Below are positions 53,709 through 63,398 of a stretch of DNA of 64,000 nt, in pieces. The stretch's first letter is position 1. Every line of letters starts with the position of its first letter. Source of the stretch: Prodigiosinella aquatilis (GTDB taxonomy: Bacteria; Pseudomonadota; Gammaproteobacteria; Enterobacterales; Enterobacteriaceae); contig CP128857.1 in NCBI GenBank assembly GCA_030388725.1, forward strand, positions 3,224,001 to 3,288,000, in the 5' to 3' direction. Under the pieces are notes generated by a model. It was not told the origin of the DNA. It made no database searches and saw nothing but the letters and a program-made list of their open reading frames with translations. The translations under genes were made by a program, and so were the position numbers.

Positions 53709-54689
53709 ATGAAAAAATACCTCCGTCTTACCCTTACCGCCTCTGCTCTACTGTTTTCAGTACCCATGGTTCAGGCGGCAGACACACCATCACGTACCGA
53801 ATGTATTGCGCCAGCCAAACCTGGCGGTGGATTTGATCTCACCTGTAAACTGCTGCAAGTAACATTGCAGGAAACCAAACTGATAGACAGTCCAATGCGC
53901 GTCACTTATATGCCCGGCGGCGTGGGAGCAGTAGCCTATAACACCATCATTGCACAGCGTCCGAATGAGCCAGGTACCGTGGTAGCGTTTTCAGGTGGTT
54001 CACTGCTTAATCTTTCGCAGGGAAAATTCGGCCGCTATACCGTTGATGATGTGAAATGGCTGGCAGCCGTGGGGACCGACTATGGCATGGTGGCCGTCCG
54101 CGCCGATTCGCCTTACAAAAACCTGAAAGATCTACTCAATGCCATGCAGAAAAACCCCGACCAGGTGGTTATCGGTGCAGGTGCCTCCATCGGCAGTCAG
54201 GATTGGATGAAAAGTGCGTTGCTGGCACGCTATGCCGGTATCGACCCACGAAAAATGCGCTATGTCGCTTTTGAAGGTGGCGGTGAACCACTGACCGCCA
54301 TGCTCGGTGGGCATGTTCAGGTAGTTTCTGGCGATATGAGTGAAATGGTTCCCCATTTGAAAAGTGGGAAAATCCGTGTGTTAGCCGTATTTTCCAATAA
54401 TCGTCTACCCGGTCAGTTAGCCAATATTCCAACGGCCAAAGAGCAAGGTTATGACCTGGTATGGCCAATCATTCGCGGCTTTTATCTCGGTCCGAAAGTC
54501 AGTGATGCCACCTACCAGTGGTGGGAAGCTATTTTCAAAAAAATGGCCGCCAGCGACGAGTTCAAGAAACAACGCGATATGCGTGGTCTGTTTGAATTCA
54601 ATATGATGGGTAAAGAACTGGATGCCTATGTCAAAAAACAGGTCGTCGATTATCACGAGCAAGCAAAAGACTTTGGTCTGGCAAAATAA
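53709..54689 (+). CDS. tctC: Tricarboxylate-binding periplasmic protein TctC
   Basis: TctC is the periplasmic solute-binding component of the TctCBA tricarboxylate transporter. The signal peptide ends at VQA before Ala24-Asp. It is a member of the Bug/TctC family, with PAKPGGGFDLTCK and the MPGGVGAVAYN loop typical of the anion site. It has 326 residues. GAGGAG precedes the ATG. Confidence 0.95.
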   Translation: MKKYLRLTLTASALLFSVPMVQAADTPSRTECIAPAKPGGGFDLTCKLLQVTLQETKLIDSPMRVTYMPGGVGAVAYNTIIAQRPNEPGTVVAFSGGSLLNLSQGKFGRYTVDDVKWLAAVGTDYGMVAVRADSPYKNLKDLLNAMQKNPDQVVIGAGASIGSQDWMKSALLARYAGIDPRKMRYVAFEGGGEPLTAMLGGHVQVVSGDMSEMVPHLKSGKIRVLAVFSNNRLPGQLANIPTAKEQGYDLVWPIIRGFYLGPKVSDATYQWWEAIFKKMAASDEFKKQRDMRGLFEFNMMGKELDAYVKKQVVDYHEQAKDFGLAK

Positions 54690-54700
54690 TGGAGGTTGCC

Positions 54701-55132
54701 ATGAGTGACCGTTTATTCGCAGGCATCTGGTTGTTGCTCTGTCTCGCTGGACTATATATCGGCTGGGGAATTCAGAGTGAATATAGCTACGAACCTGTTG
54801 GGCCGCGCCCTTTCCCCATCGGCATTCTGCTGTTGATGTCCATATGTGCCATTTTTATGCTGATACGAAAATCGGATACGGTGTCGTGGCCGCATTACAC
54901 GTTGTTAAAACGCCTGCTGACCCTGATTGTCACCCTGTTTGTTTACGCCTGGTTGTTTGAGCGGCTGGGGTTTCCACTGGCCACCGCCCTGCTGGCATTT
55001 TGCATCGGCATGTTATTTGGTGCCACCTGGTGGGCCGCAGCAATATCTGGATGTGTCATGGGCGTTTTTCTGTTTTACGCCTTCGATAGACTGCTTGATG
55101 TCACGCTGCCGATTGGCAGCGTATTCAGCTAA
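54701..55132 (+). CDS. tctB: Tricarboxylate transporter small membrane subunit TctB
   Basis: TctB is the small four-helix membrane subunit. It has 143 residues from ATG 54701, which follows GGAGG closely; an ATG at 54689 overlapping the tctC stop is in frame but lacks a ribosome site. It contains YSYEPVGPRPFPIGI, a segment typical of TctB. Confidence 0.94.
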   Translation: MSDRLFAGIWLLLCLAGLYIGWGIQSEYSYEPVGPRPFPIGILLLMSICAIFMLIRKSDTVSWPHYTLLKRLLTLIVTLFVYAWLFERLGFPLATALLAFCIGMLFGATWWAAAISGCVMGVFLFYAFDRLLDVTLPIGSVFS

Positions 55133-55147
55133 GGGGAGATAAATACA

Positions 55148-56665
55148 ATGGAAACCTGGTATTTCCTGATGCAAGGATTTGCGGTGGCCATGACACCGGA
55201 AAACCTGGTCATTGCCCTGACTGGCTGTTTTATCGGTACCGTGGTGGGTCTGCTTCCCGGCTTGGGCCCAATCAACGGCGTCGCTATCCTGATGCCCTTA
55301 GCCTTCGCATTGAAACTGCCTGCCGAGTCAGCATTAATCCTACTGGCGACAGTTTACATTGGCTGTGAATATGGTGGCCGCATTTCATCTATCCTGCTTA
55401 ATGTGCCTGGTGATGCAGGTGCCATCATGACAGCACTGGATGGCTATCCATTGGCACAGCAAGGCAAGGCGGGTATCGCACTTTCGATTTCCGCTGTCAG
55501 TTCCTTTATTGGCTCCACTATCGCCATTCTCGGCATTATTCTGTTTGCACCATTATTGGCTAACTGGGCACTGGCCTTCGGTCCGGCGGAGTATTTTGCC
55601 CTGATGGTGTTCGCTATTGCGTGTCTGGGCAGCATGATGAGTCAAAATCCACTGAAGTCATTCCTGGCGGCATTGATAGGGTTGAGCCTGGCCACCGTAG
55701 GGGTGGATGCCAATACCGGCGTATACCGTTTCACCTTTGATAACGTACATCTTTCCGATGGTATCCAGTTCGTCGTCGTGGTCATCGGTCTGTTCTCCGT
55801 GAGTGAAATTCTGCTGATGCTGGAAAGCACCAGTGGCGGACAAAAAGCGGTAAAACACACCGGGCGCATGCTATTTAACGTCAAAGAAGCCATGCAGTGT
55901 GCCGGCCCGACGATTCGTTCTTCTCTAATGGGTTTTTTTATCGGTGTACTGCCTGGCGCGGGCGCCACCATTGCCAGCGCTATCGCCTGGATGACCGAGA
56001 AAAAACTCAGCGGCAATAGCGACACCTTCGGCAAAGGCGATATTCGCGGTATCGCCGCGCCTGAAGCGGCAAATAACGCCTCGGCCTGCGGTTCATTTAT
56101 TCCCATGCTGACACTGGGTATCCCTGGTTCGGGCACCACCGCTGTCATGGTAGGAGCACTGACGCTATATAACATTACACCTGGCCCGGCCATGTTTACC
56201 GAGCAGCCAGATATCGTCTGGGGACTAATTGCCGCCTTACTGATTGGTAACCTGATACTGCTGATCATGAACATTCCGATGATCGGCCTGTTCACCCGTA
56301 TGCTGAACATTCCCATGTCACTTCTGGTTCCGGCCATTGCCGCCATTTCTGCAGTGGGTGTTTATGCCGTTCACAGTACGACGTTCGATCTGATGCTAAT
56401 GGTGGGATTAGGCGTATTTGGCTATATTCTGCGCAAAATGCATTTCCCTATGTCACCACTGATTCTCGGCTTTGTTCTGGGGGACATGTTGGAGCAAAAT
56501 CTGCGTCGTGCCCTGTCCATCAGTAATGGCGGGTTAGCCATTCTGTGGGACAGCACTATCAGCAAAAGCCTGCTGATATTAGCCATCGCCGTGCTGATTT
56601 TGCCAGCTGTGCTGAAAATCTGGCGCAAGTATCATCATCGCACGTCATCAGTAGAATCGATGTAA
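55148..56665 (+). CDS. tctA: Tricarboxylate transporter large membrane subunit TctA
   Basis: TctA is the large 505-residue membrane subunit with about 11-12 helices and two copies of the family motif: GLLPGLGPINGVAILMPLAF near residue 37 and GVLPGAGATIASAIAWM near residue 265. It moves citrate-like acids together with cations after TctC delivers them. It starts 15 bases after tctB with GGGGAG upstream. A hairpin follows 30 bases after the stop. Confidence 0.95.
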   Translation: METWYFLMQGFAVAMTPENLVIALTGCFIGTVVGLLPGLGPINGVAILMPLAFALKLPAESALILLATVYIGCEYGGRISSILLNVPGDAGAIMTALDGYPLAQQGKAGIALSISAVSSFIGSTIAILGIILFAPLLANWALAFGPAEYFALMVFAIACLGSMMSQNPLKSFLAALIGLSLATVGVDANTGVYRFTFDNVHLSDGIQFVVVVIGLFSVSEILLMLESTSGGQKAVKHTGRMLFNVKEAMQCAGPTIRSSLMGFFIGVLPGAGATIASAIAWMTEKKLSGNSDTFGKGDIRGIAAPEAANNASACGSFIPMLTLGIPGSGTTAVMVGALTLYNITPGPAMFTEQPDIVWGLIAALLIGNLILLIMNIPMIGLFTRMLNIPMSLLVPAIAAISAVGVYAVHSTTFDLMLMVGLGVFGYILRKMHFPMSPLILGFVLGDMLEQNLRRALSISNGGLAILWDSTISKSLLILAIAVLILPAVLKIWRKYHHRTSSVESM

Positions 56666-56977
56666 CCTATTTTCCTCTTCAAACAACAACATATCGTCAC
56701 GGAGATAATGGATTTGCCTCCGTGACATCATCAGTTATAGAGATGCCGTAGACATAATATTACGGTGGCAACAGGTTTCACTCCGGTTACACTGCCTTTT
56801 CGTAGAGGCCTCCTTTCGATTCAACCTTCATGCTTACGTGTACTGTTCTCTTTTAGACTAAAATTTTTCATACAATCACGTGACCGACTACCCGTGAGAT
56901 CCGGTGATTGATATCATGGTTATCTTTTATTCAATCTGTTGCACAATCCCTGAACAGCGACCCGGTAAGGATCCCCA
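56666..56977. other. Intergenic region tctA-flk
   Basis: This 312-base gap holds a possible terminator for tctA near its left end and presumably the flk promoter. I see no gene. Confidence 0.4.
56696..56726 (+). terminator. Candidate terminator of tctCBA
   Basis: GTCACGGAG (56696-56704) pairs perfectly with CTCCGTGAC (56718-56726). No strong T run follows, so it may stabilise the 3' end instead of terminating. Confidence 0.5.
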
Positions 56978-58126
56978 ATGCAACCAGTAAGCGGCCCCGG
57001 TAACTCTTTACAAGGCGACAAGACAGTCGATACGCCATCGTTAAAGGCCAGTACCCAGGGAGAAGACTTACCTTTGACACCAGCACAGCGAACCACGCTG
57101 GAACGGCTGATTGTAAAAATCATGGCACTCAGTTCGTCTAAAACAGCGGAAATATGGGCTGGTTTACGCCATGATCTCGGAATCAGGAATGGTGCGGAAA
57201 TTATGTCGACGCAATTCAAGGCTGCCGAGCAAGTGCTACAGACCCGACTCTCCACCGCACAAGATACACTTGGTGCTCGCCAGTTATTACAACAGCTTAC
57301 CGAACTGTTACCGCAAGGGAATAACCGTCAGGCAGTCAGTCAGTTTATTCGTCAGCAATTCGGTCATACCGTGCTCAGCTCACTAAGTCATTCACAGTTA
57401 CAACAGGTCGTCACACTACTGCAAAATGGCAAAATGCCGCAGGCCAGCCAGTCATTGCAATCGGGAGGACTCCCGCCATCGGGTCAGGTAGCGCCATCAG
57501 GACCATTGTTACAATCTGGGCAAAGCATTTCCCCCGGCTCGGTTGTCACGCCCATTCCCTTATCGGTCGCCACACCGCTGGAACGACCATTGTTGCCTGC
57601 TGAACACAACAGCCTGAACCAACTCGTATCTCGCCTGACAGCACTCACTGGTGAACCCGTCGCCAAGGTATGGCTGACACTGATGAATATACAGGGCCTG
57701 GATAGTGGGGATCCCATTCCCGCGAAAAATTTTCAAATACTGAGCCAGTTCCTGCAAACTCAGACGGCATTAATTCAGCATCATCCAGCGCCGACGCTGG
57801 CAACGCTGCAAACCGTACTGAAACAGCCTGTCGATACACAAGAACAGCAGATGTTGCTGAATTACACTCAAACTCATTTTAACGCTACACCACAAACCCA
57901 GCTAACACCGTTTCAGATCAACGATATAGTGACTTTTTTGTTCAGCAAACGTTTGCAGAATACGCAGGGAAAAGCGTCGTCTGCCTACGCCTTATCTGGT
58001 CAACCACTGATCAACCCGTTTATCGCCATGCTACCCACAGAGTGGCGTCCATTATTTGGTAAACCGATGGCATTAGCCATAATGGGTACATTACTGGTGA
58101 TGCTTCTGCTGTGGATTCTGTTCTGA
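56978..58126 (+). CDS. flk: Flagellar biosynthesis regulator Flk
   Basis: Flk (Flk/RflH) is a cytoplasm-facing inner-membrane protein that prevents premature secretion of late flagellar substrates during hook assembly. It has 382 residues (longer than E. coli's 331) with a C-terminal membrane tail (ALAIMGTLLVMLLLWILF). A central region with repeated S-G-x-x-P-S-G phrases (about residues 160-190) links two related domains (TTLERLIVKIMAL and NSLNQLVSRLTALTG). AAGGAT precedes the ATG. Its position between pdxB and fabB is conserved. Confidence 0.9.
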   Translation: MQPVSGPGNSLQGDKTVDTPSLKASTQGEDLPLTPAQRTTLERLIVKIMALSSSKTAEIWAGLRHDLGIRNGAEIMSTQFKAAEQVLQTRLSTAQDTLGARQLLQQLTELLPQGNNRQAVSQFIRQQFGHTVLSSLSHSQLQQVVTLLQNGKMPQASQSLQSGGLPPSGQVAPSGPLLQSGQSISPGSVVTPIPLSVATPLERPLLPAEHNSLNQLVSRLTALTGEPVAKVWLTLMNIQGLDSGDPIPAKNFQILSQFLQTQTALIQHHPAPTLATLQTVLKQPVDTQEQQMLLNYTQTHFNATPQTQLTPFQINDIVTFLFSKRLQNTQGKASSAYALSGQPLINPFIAMLPTEWRPLFGKPMALAIMGTLLVMLLLWILF

Positions 58127-58203
58127 TGAAGTAACGACTTAGAGGGGCTGTAGTGATAGGAAATTTTGCTGAGGAAAAACCATAACCGGAACACAGAAGA
58201 ATT

Positions 58204-58228
58204 CCGGGGTAGATAGATACTACCCCGG
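58204..58228 (-). terminator. Terminator-like hairpin of fabB
   Basis: CCGGGGTAG (58204-58212) pairs perfectly with CTACCCCGG (58220-58228). On the minus strand AATTCTTCT follows, a weak T tract. It lies 15 bases after the fabB stop. Confidence 0.65.
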
Positions 58229-58242
58229 TATCAGCGAGAGAG

Positions 58243-59457
58243 TTACTGAGGATATTTACTCATTACCAACACGGCGTTAGTTCCGCCGAAACCAAACCCA
58301 TTGGACATCACGGTGTTTAGCTTACGTTCAGTCGGCTTAGTGATGATTTCCATGCCTTCGGCATGTTCATCCTGCGTTTCAATGTTAATACTCGGTGCAA
58401 TAAAACCATGCTTCAGCATGAGCAGCGAGTAGATGGTTTCCTGAACGCCTGCGGCTCCCAGAGAGTGGCCGGTCATCGACTTGGTTGAAGAAAACGCCGG
58501 GACATTGTTACCAAAAACCTCACGCATCGCCCACAGTTCCTTCACATCACCTACTGGTGTAGATGTACCATGAGTATTAATGTAATCAACCGGTGTATCA
58601 ACACTTTGCAGGGCCATCTTTATACAGCGCATGGCACCTTCACCTGACGGAACCACCATATCAGCACCATCGGAGGTCGCACCATACCCAACAACTTCTG
58701 CATAGATGTGCGCACCACGCGCCAATGCGTGCTCCAGTTCTTCCACTACCACAATACCGCCGCCGCCAGCGATAACAAAACCATCACGATCCGCGTCATA
58801 GGTACGTGACGCTTTTTCCGGCGTGTCATTGTACTTGGTGGACAACGCGCCCATGGCATCAAACTCACAGGCCATTTCCCAGCACAACTCTTCACCACCA
58901 CCAGCAAAAACAACATCCTGCTTGCCCAACTGAATCATCTCTACCGCATTACCGATACAGTGAGCCGAAGTTGCACAGGCAGAACTGATGGAATAGTTAA
59001 CACCACGGATTTTGAACGGCGTCGCCAGACAGGCAGAAACACCAGATGCCATAGATTTGGTTACCATATAAGGACCAACACCGCGCAAACCTTTGGCACG
59101 CATACCATCCGTACCAGCCACTTGGTTGCGTGGGGAACCACCACCAGAGCCCACAATCAGACCAGTACGGTCATTAGAAACCTGATCCGGTGCTAAACCG
59201 GAATCTGCAATAGCTTGCTCCATGGAAAGATAAGCATAAATAGATGCATCACTCATAAAACGCACAACTTTGCGATCAATAAGTCCAGCGGTATCCAGTT
59301 TAACGTTTCCCCATACGTGGCTACGCATGCCGGAATCTTTCAGCTCTTGGGAAAACGTTATGCCTGAGCGGCCTTCACGTAAAGATGCCAGGACTTCTTC
59401 TTGGTTATTACCGATACTAGATATGATCCCCAGACCAGTAATTACAGCACGTTTCAT
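58243..59457 (-). CDS. fabB: 3-oxoacyl-ACP synthase I
   Basis: FabB (KAS I) elongates acyl-ACP and is essential for unsaturated fatty acid synthesis. The catalytic Cys161 (SSACATSAHCIG) and the two active-site histidines (NTHGTSTPVGD and TGHSLGAAG) are intact. It has 404 residues. FabR- and FadR-like sites lie upstream. Confidence 0.97.
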   Translation of the reverse strand: MKRAVITGLGIISSIGNNQEEVLASLREGRSGITFSQELKDSGMRSHVWGNVKLDTAGLIDRKVVRFMSDASIYAYLSMEQAIADSGLAPDQVSNDRTGLIVGSGGGSPRNQVAGTDGMRAKGLRGVGPYMVTKSMASGVSACLATPFKIRGVNYSISSACATSAHCIGNAVEMIQLGKQDVVFAGGGEELCWEMACEFDAMGALSTKYNDTPEKASRTYDADRDGFVIAGGGGIVVVEELEHALARGAHIYAEVVGYGATSDGADMVVPSGEGAMRCIKMALQSVDTPVDYINTHGTSTPVGDVKELWAMREVFGNNVPAFSSTKSMTGHSLGAAGVQETIYSLLMLKHGFIAPSINIETQDEHAEGMEIITKPTERKLNTVMSNGFGFGGTNAVLVMSKYPQ

Positions 59458-59504
59458 TCAATACCTCTTCCACTTATATAGTTTGGGATTTAGCCATGCA
59501 CTTT

Positions 59505-59522
59505 AGCGTACACTTGTAAGCT
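59505..59522 (-). promoter_or_regulatory. FabR-like operator before fabB
   Basis: AGCGTACACTTGTAAGCT is an imperfect palindrome (7 of 8 arm bases) resembling the FabR site of enterobacterial fabA/fabB promoters. A possible promoter on the minus strand (TTGTTC, 17 bases, TAAAGT) overlaps it, so binding would repress fabB. Confidence 0.65.
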
Positions 59523-59523
59523 G

Positions 59524-59540
59524 AACAAGTCCGATCAGAC
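59524..59540 (-). promoter_or_regulatory. FadR-like activator site before fabB
   Basis: AACAAGTCCGATCAGAC matches 11 of 16 defined positions of the FadR consensus AACTGGTCNGACCAGTT. It sits directly upstream of the FabR-like site, as in E. coli fabB, where FadR activates. The match is moderate. Confidence 0.5.
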
Positions 59541-59616
59541 GAACTCTTCTCAAATTTGCGCCCTAACCGACTGATCGCTAAAATCGCACCACTGCCTGAA
59601 TAATGAGTTAGTTGCC

Positions 59617-61635
59617 GTGACAACCCCTCCCATTCAACATGCTGTACTGAGTTGGAACGATCAGGGTACACCTGTATCGCAACAGTTTGATGACGTCTAC
59701 TTCTCCAATCAGAATGGATTGGATGAAACCCGCTACGTCTTTTTACAGGGAAACCATTTTCCGGTACGTTTTACCTACCATTCCGATGCAGTATGTACTG
59801 TTGCGGAAACCGGGTTTGGTACTGGGTTGAATTTTCTTACCTTGTGGCAGGCATTTGATCAGTTTCGCAAACAGGCACCACATGCTGTGCTGCGTCGACT
59901 TCATTTCATCAGTTTTGAAAAGTTTCCGTTACGTTGCCACGATCTGGCCGCCGCACATGCTCAGTGGCCGGAGCTGGCACACTATGCCAATGAATTGCGT
60001 CAACAGTGGCCAATAGCATTACCCGGTTGTCATCGTCTGATTCTGGCAAAAGGCGCTATCACGCTGGATTTATGGTTCGGTGACATCAATATGTTGCTAC
60101 CCCAATTGGACGATAGTCTGACACACAAAATTGACGCCTGGTTTCTGGATGGCTTTGCCCCGGCCAAAAATCCGGATATGTGGACGGAGAATCTGTTCGG
60201 TTCAATGGCCAGGCTATGTCGTCCGCAAGGTACGTTTGCAACCTTCACAGCAGCAGGATTCGTTCGCCGCGGACTACAACAAGCGGGGTTTAACGTAAGT
60301 AAAATCAAAGGGTTTGGTCATAAACGGGAAATGCTATGCGGTACAGTGCCAGAAGCCATAACAGCACTCGATACCACGCCCTGGTATACCCGGCCGGCGG
60401 CAACAGATTCCCATGATGTGGCAATTATTGGTGGTGGTATAGCCAGTATTCTAACGGCGTTGGCACTGCAACGGCGAGGAACTCAAGTCACGCTTTATTG
60501 CACCGACGACACGGTGGGGCAAGGTGCATCAGGCAACCGCCAGGGGGCACTCTACCCGCTATTGAACGATAAACACGATGCCTTATCCTGTTTCTTCGCC
60601 AATGCATTTACCTATGCACGGCGTTATTATGATGCCCTTGCCGCTCAGGGCGTTCAATTTGAACATCAATGGTGTGGTGTAAGTCAGCTAGCTTACGATG
60701 ACAAAAGCGCCCGCAAGATAGCAAAAATTATTGCCGGTCACTGGCCGTTGGAACTGGTTGCCGACCATTCAGCAGAGGAATTGACCACACTCGTCGATTT
60801 GCCGTTACAGACTCATGGTATCACCTATCCACAAGGCGGCTGGCTATGCCCGGCAGAATTGACGGCCGCCGCGTTAGCGCTGGCACAACAGCGTGGACTG
60901 ATAGCACAGATGAATACCCCGGTAAAACGTCTGATACAGACTTCGTCAGGCTGGACGCTGATACTCAATGAAGATCGGGAAGAGAACCACGCCACAGTCA
61001 TTCTGGCCAACGGTCATCAATTAACAGAGTGGGAACAGACCCGACATTTACCCGCCTATCCCGTCCGCGGCCAGGTAACGCATATCCCCACCACCCCACG
61101 CTTGAGACAACTTAAACAGGTACTCTGCTACAATGGCTACCTGACACCACTCAGCCCACAGCATCAGCAGCACTGTATCGGTGCCAGTTACCAGCGTGGT
61201 GATAGCGGAACGGATTACCGCGAAGAGGATCAGCAGCAAAACCATCAACGGTTGATTGATTGTCTGCCAGATGCCACCTGGCCGGAAGACATTGATATCA
61301 GCGGTCAGCTAGCGCGCAGTGGTATCCGCTGCGCCACTCGCGATCATCTGCCATTATTGGGAGCTGTGCCTGATTATCAGCAGACAGTGGCAGACTATCA
61401 GGATTTACCGCAACAACTGGCGACGGGAAACGCGAGCGCTGCCGCGCCGGTTCACCGCAATCTGTTTATTCTGGGGGCGCTTGGCTCACGGGGTTTATGT
61501 TCAGCACCGCTGGCGGCAGAAATTCTGGCGTCACAGATATACGGTGAGCCATTGCCACTGGATAAGGAAACCCTGGCGGCACTCAATCCAAACCGTTTTT
61601 GGATAAGAAAGTTGCTCAAAAGCCGGCCGGTGTAA
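59617..61635 (+). CDS. mnmC: tRNA mnm5s2U biosynthesis bifunctional protein MnmC
   Basis: MnmC finishes 5-methylaminomethyl-2-thiouridine at the tRNA wobble position. The N-terminal SAM methyltransferase domain has VAETGFGTGLNFLTLW and DAWFLDGFAPAKNPDMW. From about residue 268 the FAD-dependent oxidoreductase domain has VAIIGGGIASI and GASGNRQGALYPLL. It has 672 residues. The start is GTG at 59617. It is divergent from fabB. Confidence 0.96.
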   Translation: MTTPPIQHAVLSWNDQGTPVSQQFDDVYFSNQNGLDETRYVFLQGNHFPVRFTYHSDAVCTVAETGFGTGLNFLTLWQAFDQFRKQAPHAVLRRLHFISFEKFPLRCHDLAAAHAQWPELAHYANELRQQWPIALPGCHRLILAKGAITLDLWFGDINMLLPQLDDSLTHKIDAWFLDGFAPAKNPDMWTENLFGSMARLCRPQGTFATFTAAGFVRRGLQQAGFNVSKIKGFGHKREMLCGTVPEAITALDTTPWYTRPAATDSHDVAIIGGGIASILTALALQRRGTQVTLYCTDDTVGQGASGNRQGALYPLLNDKHDALSCFFANAFTYARRYYDALAAQGVQFEHQWCGVSQLAYDDKSARKIAKIIAGHWPLELVADHSAEELTTLVDLPLQTHGITYPQGGWLCPAELTAAALALAQQRGLIAQMNTPVKRLIQTSSGWTLILNEDREENHATVILANGHQLTEWEQTRHLPAYPVRGQVTHIPTTPRLRQLKQVLCYNGYLTPLSPQHQQHCIGASYQRGDSGTDYREEDQQQNHQRLIDCLPDATWPEDIDISGQLARSGIRCATRDHLPLLGAVPDYQQTVADYQDLPQQLATGNASAAAPVHRNLFILGALGSRGLCSAPLAAEILASQIYGEPLPLDKETLAALNPNRFWIRKLLKSRPV

Positions 61636-61706
61636 TGTTATCTATATATCTGTCCAGGCGGTAAACCGAACATGGGCCAATCAATCAGCCCATAAGGCAA
61701 CATGGT

Positions 61707-61994
61707 TTAACTTGCCTGCTGGTGCTGCGCCTGGAGATAAAGTCGTTCCCACATGTCATTCACCAACGCCTGGTCGGGCGGAGAAAGCTCGCCATGTTGA
61801 ATCGCGTTGTGCAGACTGCCATATACTCGGGTACACAGCGCATCAGCCGTATTCTCACCATGTTCTTCCGCCTCGGCGACAGCCAGCGTCAAATGACCGC
61901 GCAGGTAGCCACCGGCAAAAAGTTCATCATCGCTGGCATGTTCCACCATGTCATCGATCAGCGTCAAAATACGCGCTTCAAATTCTGCGATCAT
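61707..61994 (-). CDS. yfcL: YfcL family protein
   Basis: YfcL is a 95-residue helical protein of unknown function, matching E. coli YfcL closely (MIAEFEARILTLIDDMVEHAS start, GELSPPDQALVNDMWERL near the end). It is 34 bases downstream of epmC in the same direction. Confidence 0.93.
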   Translation of the reverse strand: MIAEFEARILTLIDDMVEHASDDELFAGGYLRGHLTLAVAEAEEHGENTADALCTRVYGSLHNAIQHGELSPPDQALVNDMWERLYLQAQHQQAS

Positions 61995-62028
61995 CTATCG
62001 TCCTCAGTTATTCATATTTACCGGTCAC

Positions 62029-62595
62029 TCAGCAGAGATCGTCGGGGTATGGAAAGTCCGTGCTCGTTAGTGGCGCTGTATTGTAAAACAATTGTAACGC
62101 GTTAATAAAGCGCGCCGGACGTTCAGGAATAGTATGCTGCAAATAGTGCATAACCTGGCCGTGGACCCGCCGTTGAAACGCAATACGATCCGGCGTTACC
62201 TCGCCATTGAGGTTATCGCAGCTAACATTAAAGGGAAAACCCGCCGCGACGCAGAACAACCACTCCAACGCTTGAGGCTTGATTTCAACGTCTTCAAACT
62301 GATGTTGAGTTTCGGCATCGCGCCCATCGGGGCAATACCAGTAACCAAAATCCACTTGCAGACGACGCGCTGCGCCCGCAATACACCAGTGTGAAATTTC
62401 GTGCATGGCGCTGGCATAAAAACCATGTGCAAACACAATCCGGTGATAGGGCACCTGTTCATCCGCTGGCAGATAAATCGGTTCATCCTCACCCTTGATT
62501 AACTGAGTGTTGTAATCGCGGCTAAAGCAGTCATTAAACAGTTGGATCAGTTGATCATAGCGATGAACTACGGTGTGTTGTGGTGACGTTGTCAT
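62029..62595 (-). CDS. epmC: Elongation factor P hydroxylase EpmC
   Basis: EpmC (YfcM) hydroxylates the beta-lysylated lysine of elongation factor P. It has 188 residues with the zinc/iron motif HEISH in ASAMHEISHWCIAGAARR and the family stretch DFGYWYCPDGRD. I start at ATG 62595 (MTTSPQHTV), which overlaps the yfcA stop as ATGA; the longer reading to 62616 is not supported. Confidence 0.94.
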   Translation of the reverse strand: MTTSPQHTVVHRYDQLIQLFNDCFSRDYNTQLIKGEDEPIYLPADEQVPYHRIVFAHGFYASAMHEISHWCIAGAARRLQVDFGYWYCPDGRDAETQHQFEDVEIKPQALEWLFCVAAGFPFNVSCDNLNGEVTPDRIAFQRRVHGQVMHYLQHTIPERPARFINALQLFYNTAPLTSTDFPYPDDLC

Positions 62596-63395
62596 GAAAA
62601 GATCTGTCCCAGCCACTGCGAAATAGCGCTGCCGTGACTATCATAAATTAACTTACAGCTCATCAGTGCAGAAACCATCACCAGCATAGGACGAATCAGT
62701 TTTTGTCCTTTGGTCAAGACCATTCTGGCACCGAGGCGCGCGCCAATGATTTGTCCCAGCAGCATCACCCCACCCAATCCCCATACGACTTTTCCACCCA
62801 GAATAAAAAATAGCAGGCTACCAAAATTGGATGTGAAGTTTAGTACTTTGGCATGAGCAGTCGCTTTCGCCAGGTTAAAACCATGCAGTGTGACATAACC
62901 GAGAGCAAAGAAAGATCCCGCTCCCGGCCCAAAAAAACCGTCATAAAATCCGACACAGCCACCAGTAACCAGAGCAAACGGCACAGCGGATAAACGACGC
63001 TGCCGATCATTATTTCCTATTTTGGGCACCAACAGGAAATAAAGGCCGATCCCGATCACCAGTACCGGTAAAAGCTGTCGCAAGAAACCGGCATGAATCT
63101 GCTGAATCAGCCAGGCACCGAAAACCGCCCCCACAAAAGTAAAAGCGATAGCCAGTTTCTGCTCTCCCAGTTTTACCGCGCGATGGCGGATAAAATACAA
63201 GCTGGAGGAAAAAGAGCCGCCCACGGCCTGGAGCTTATTGGTCGCCAAGACTTGCGTAGGCGAAAGCCCCGCCGCTAACAATGCAGGAATGGTCAACAAT
63301 CCGCCGCCTCCAGCAATCGAATCAATAAACCCCGCCAGCATGCCAACGAAAAACAACAGGCCCAGCATTTCTGGCCCTACAACAAACCATTCCAT
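62592..63395 (-). CDS. yfcA: TSUP-family transporter YfcA
   Basis: YfcA is an eight-helix inner-membrane protein of the TSUP (DUF81) family, putative sulfite/sulfonate-type exporters; the substrate here is unknown. The two-fold pattern is seen: MLAGFIDSIAGGGGLLTIPALLAAG and GGCVGFYDGFFGPGAGSFFALG. It has 267 residues, and epmC overlaps it by ATGA. Confidence 0.94.
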   Translation of the reverse strand: MEWFVVGPEMLGLLFFVGMLAGFIDSIAGGGGLLTIPALLAAGLSPTQVLATNKLQAVGGSFSSSLYFIRHRAVKLGEQKLAIAFTFVGAVFGAWLIQQIHAGFLRQLLPVLVIGIGLYFLLVPKIGNNDRQRRLSAVPFALVTGGCVGFYDGFFGPGAGSFFALGYVTLHGFNLAKATAHAKVLNFTSNFGSLLFFILGGKVVWGLGGVMLLGQIIGARLGARMVLTKGQKLIRPMLVMVSALMSCKLIYDSHGSAISQWLGQIFS

Positions 63396-63398
63396 GAA

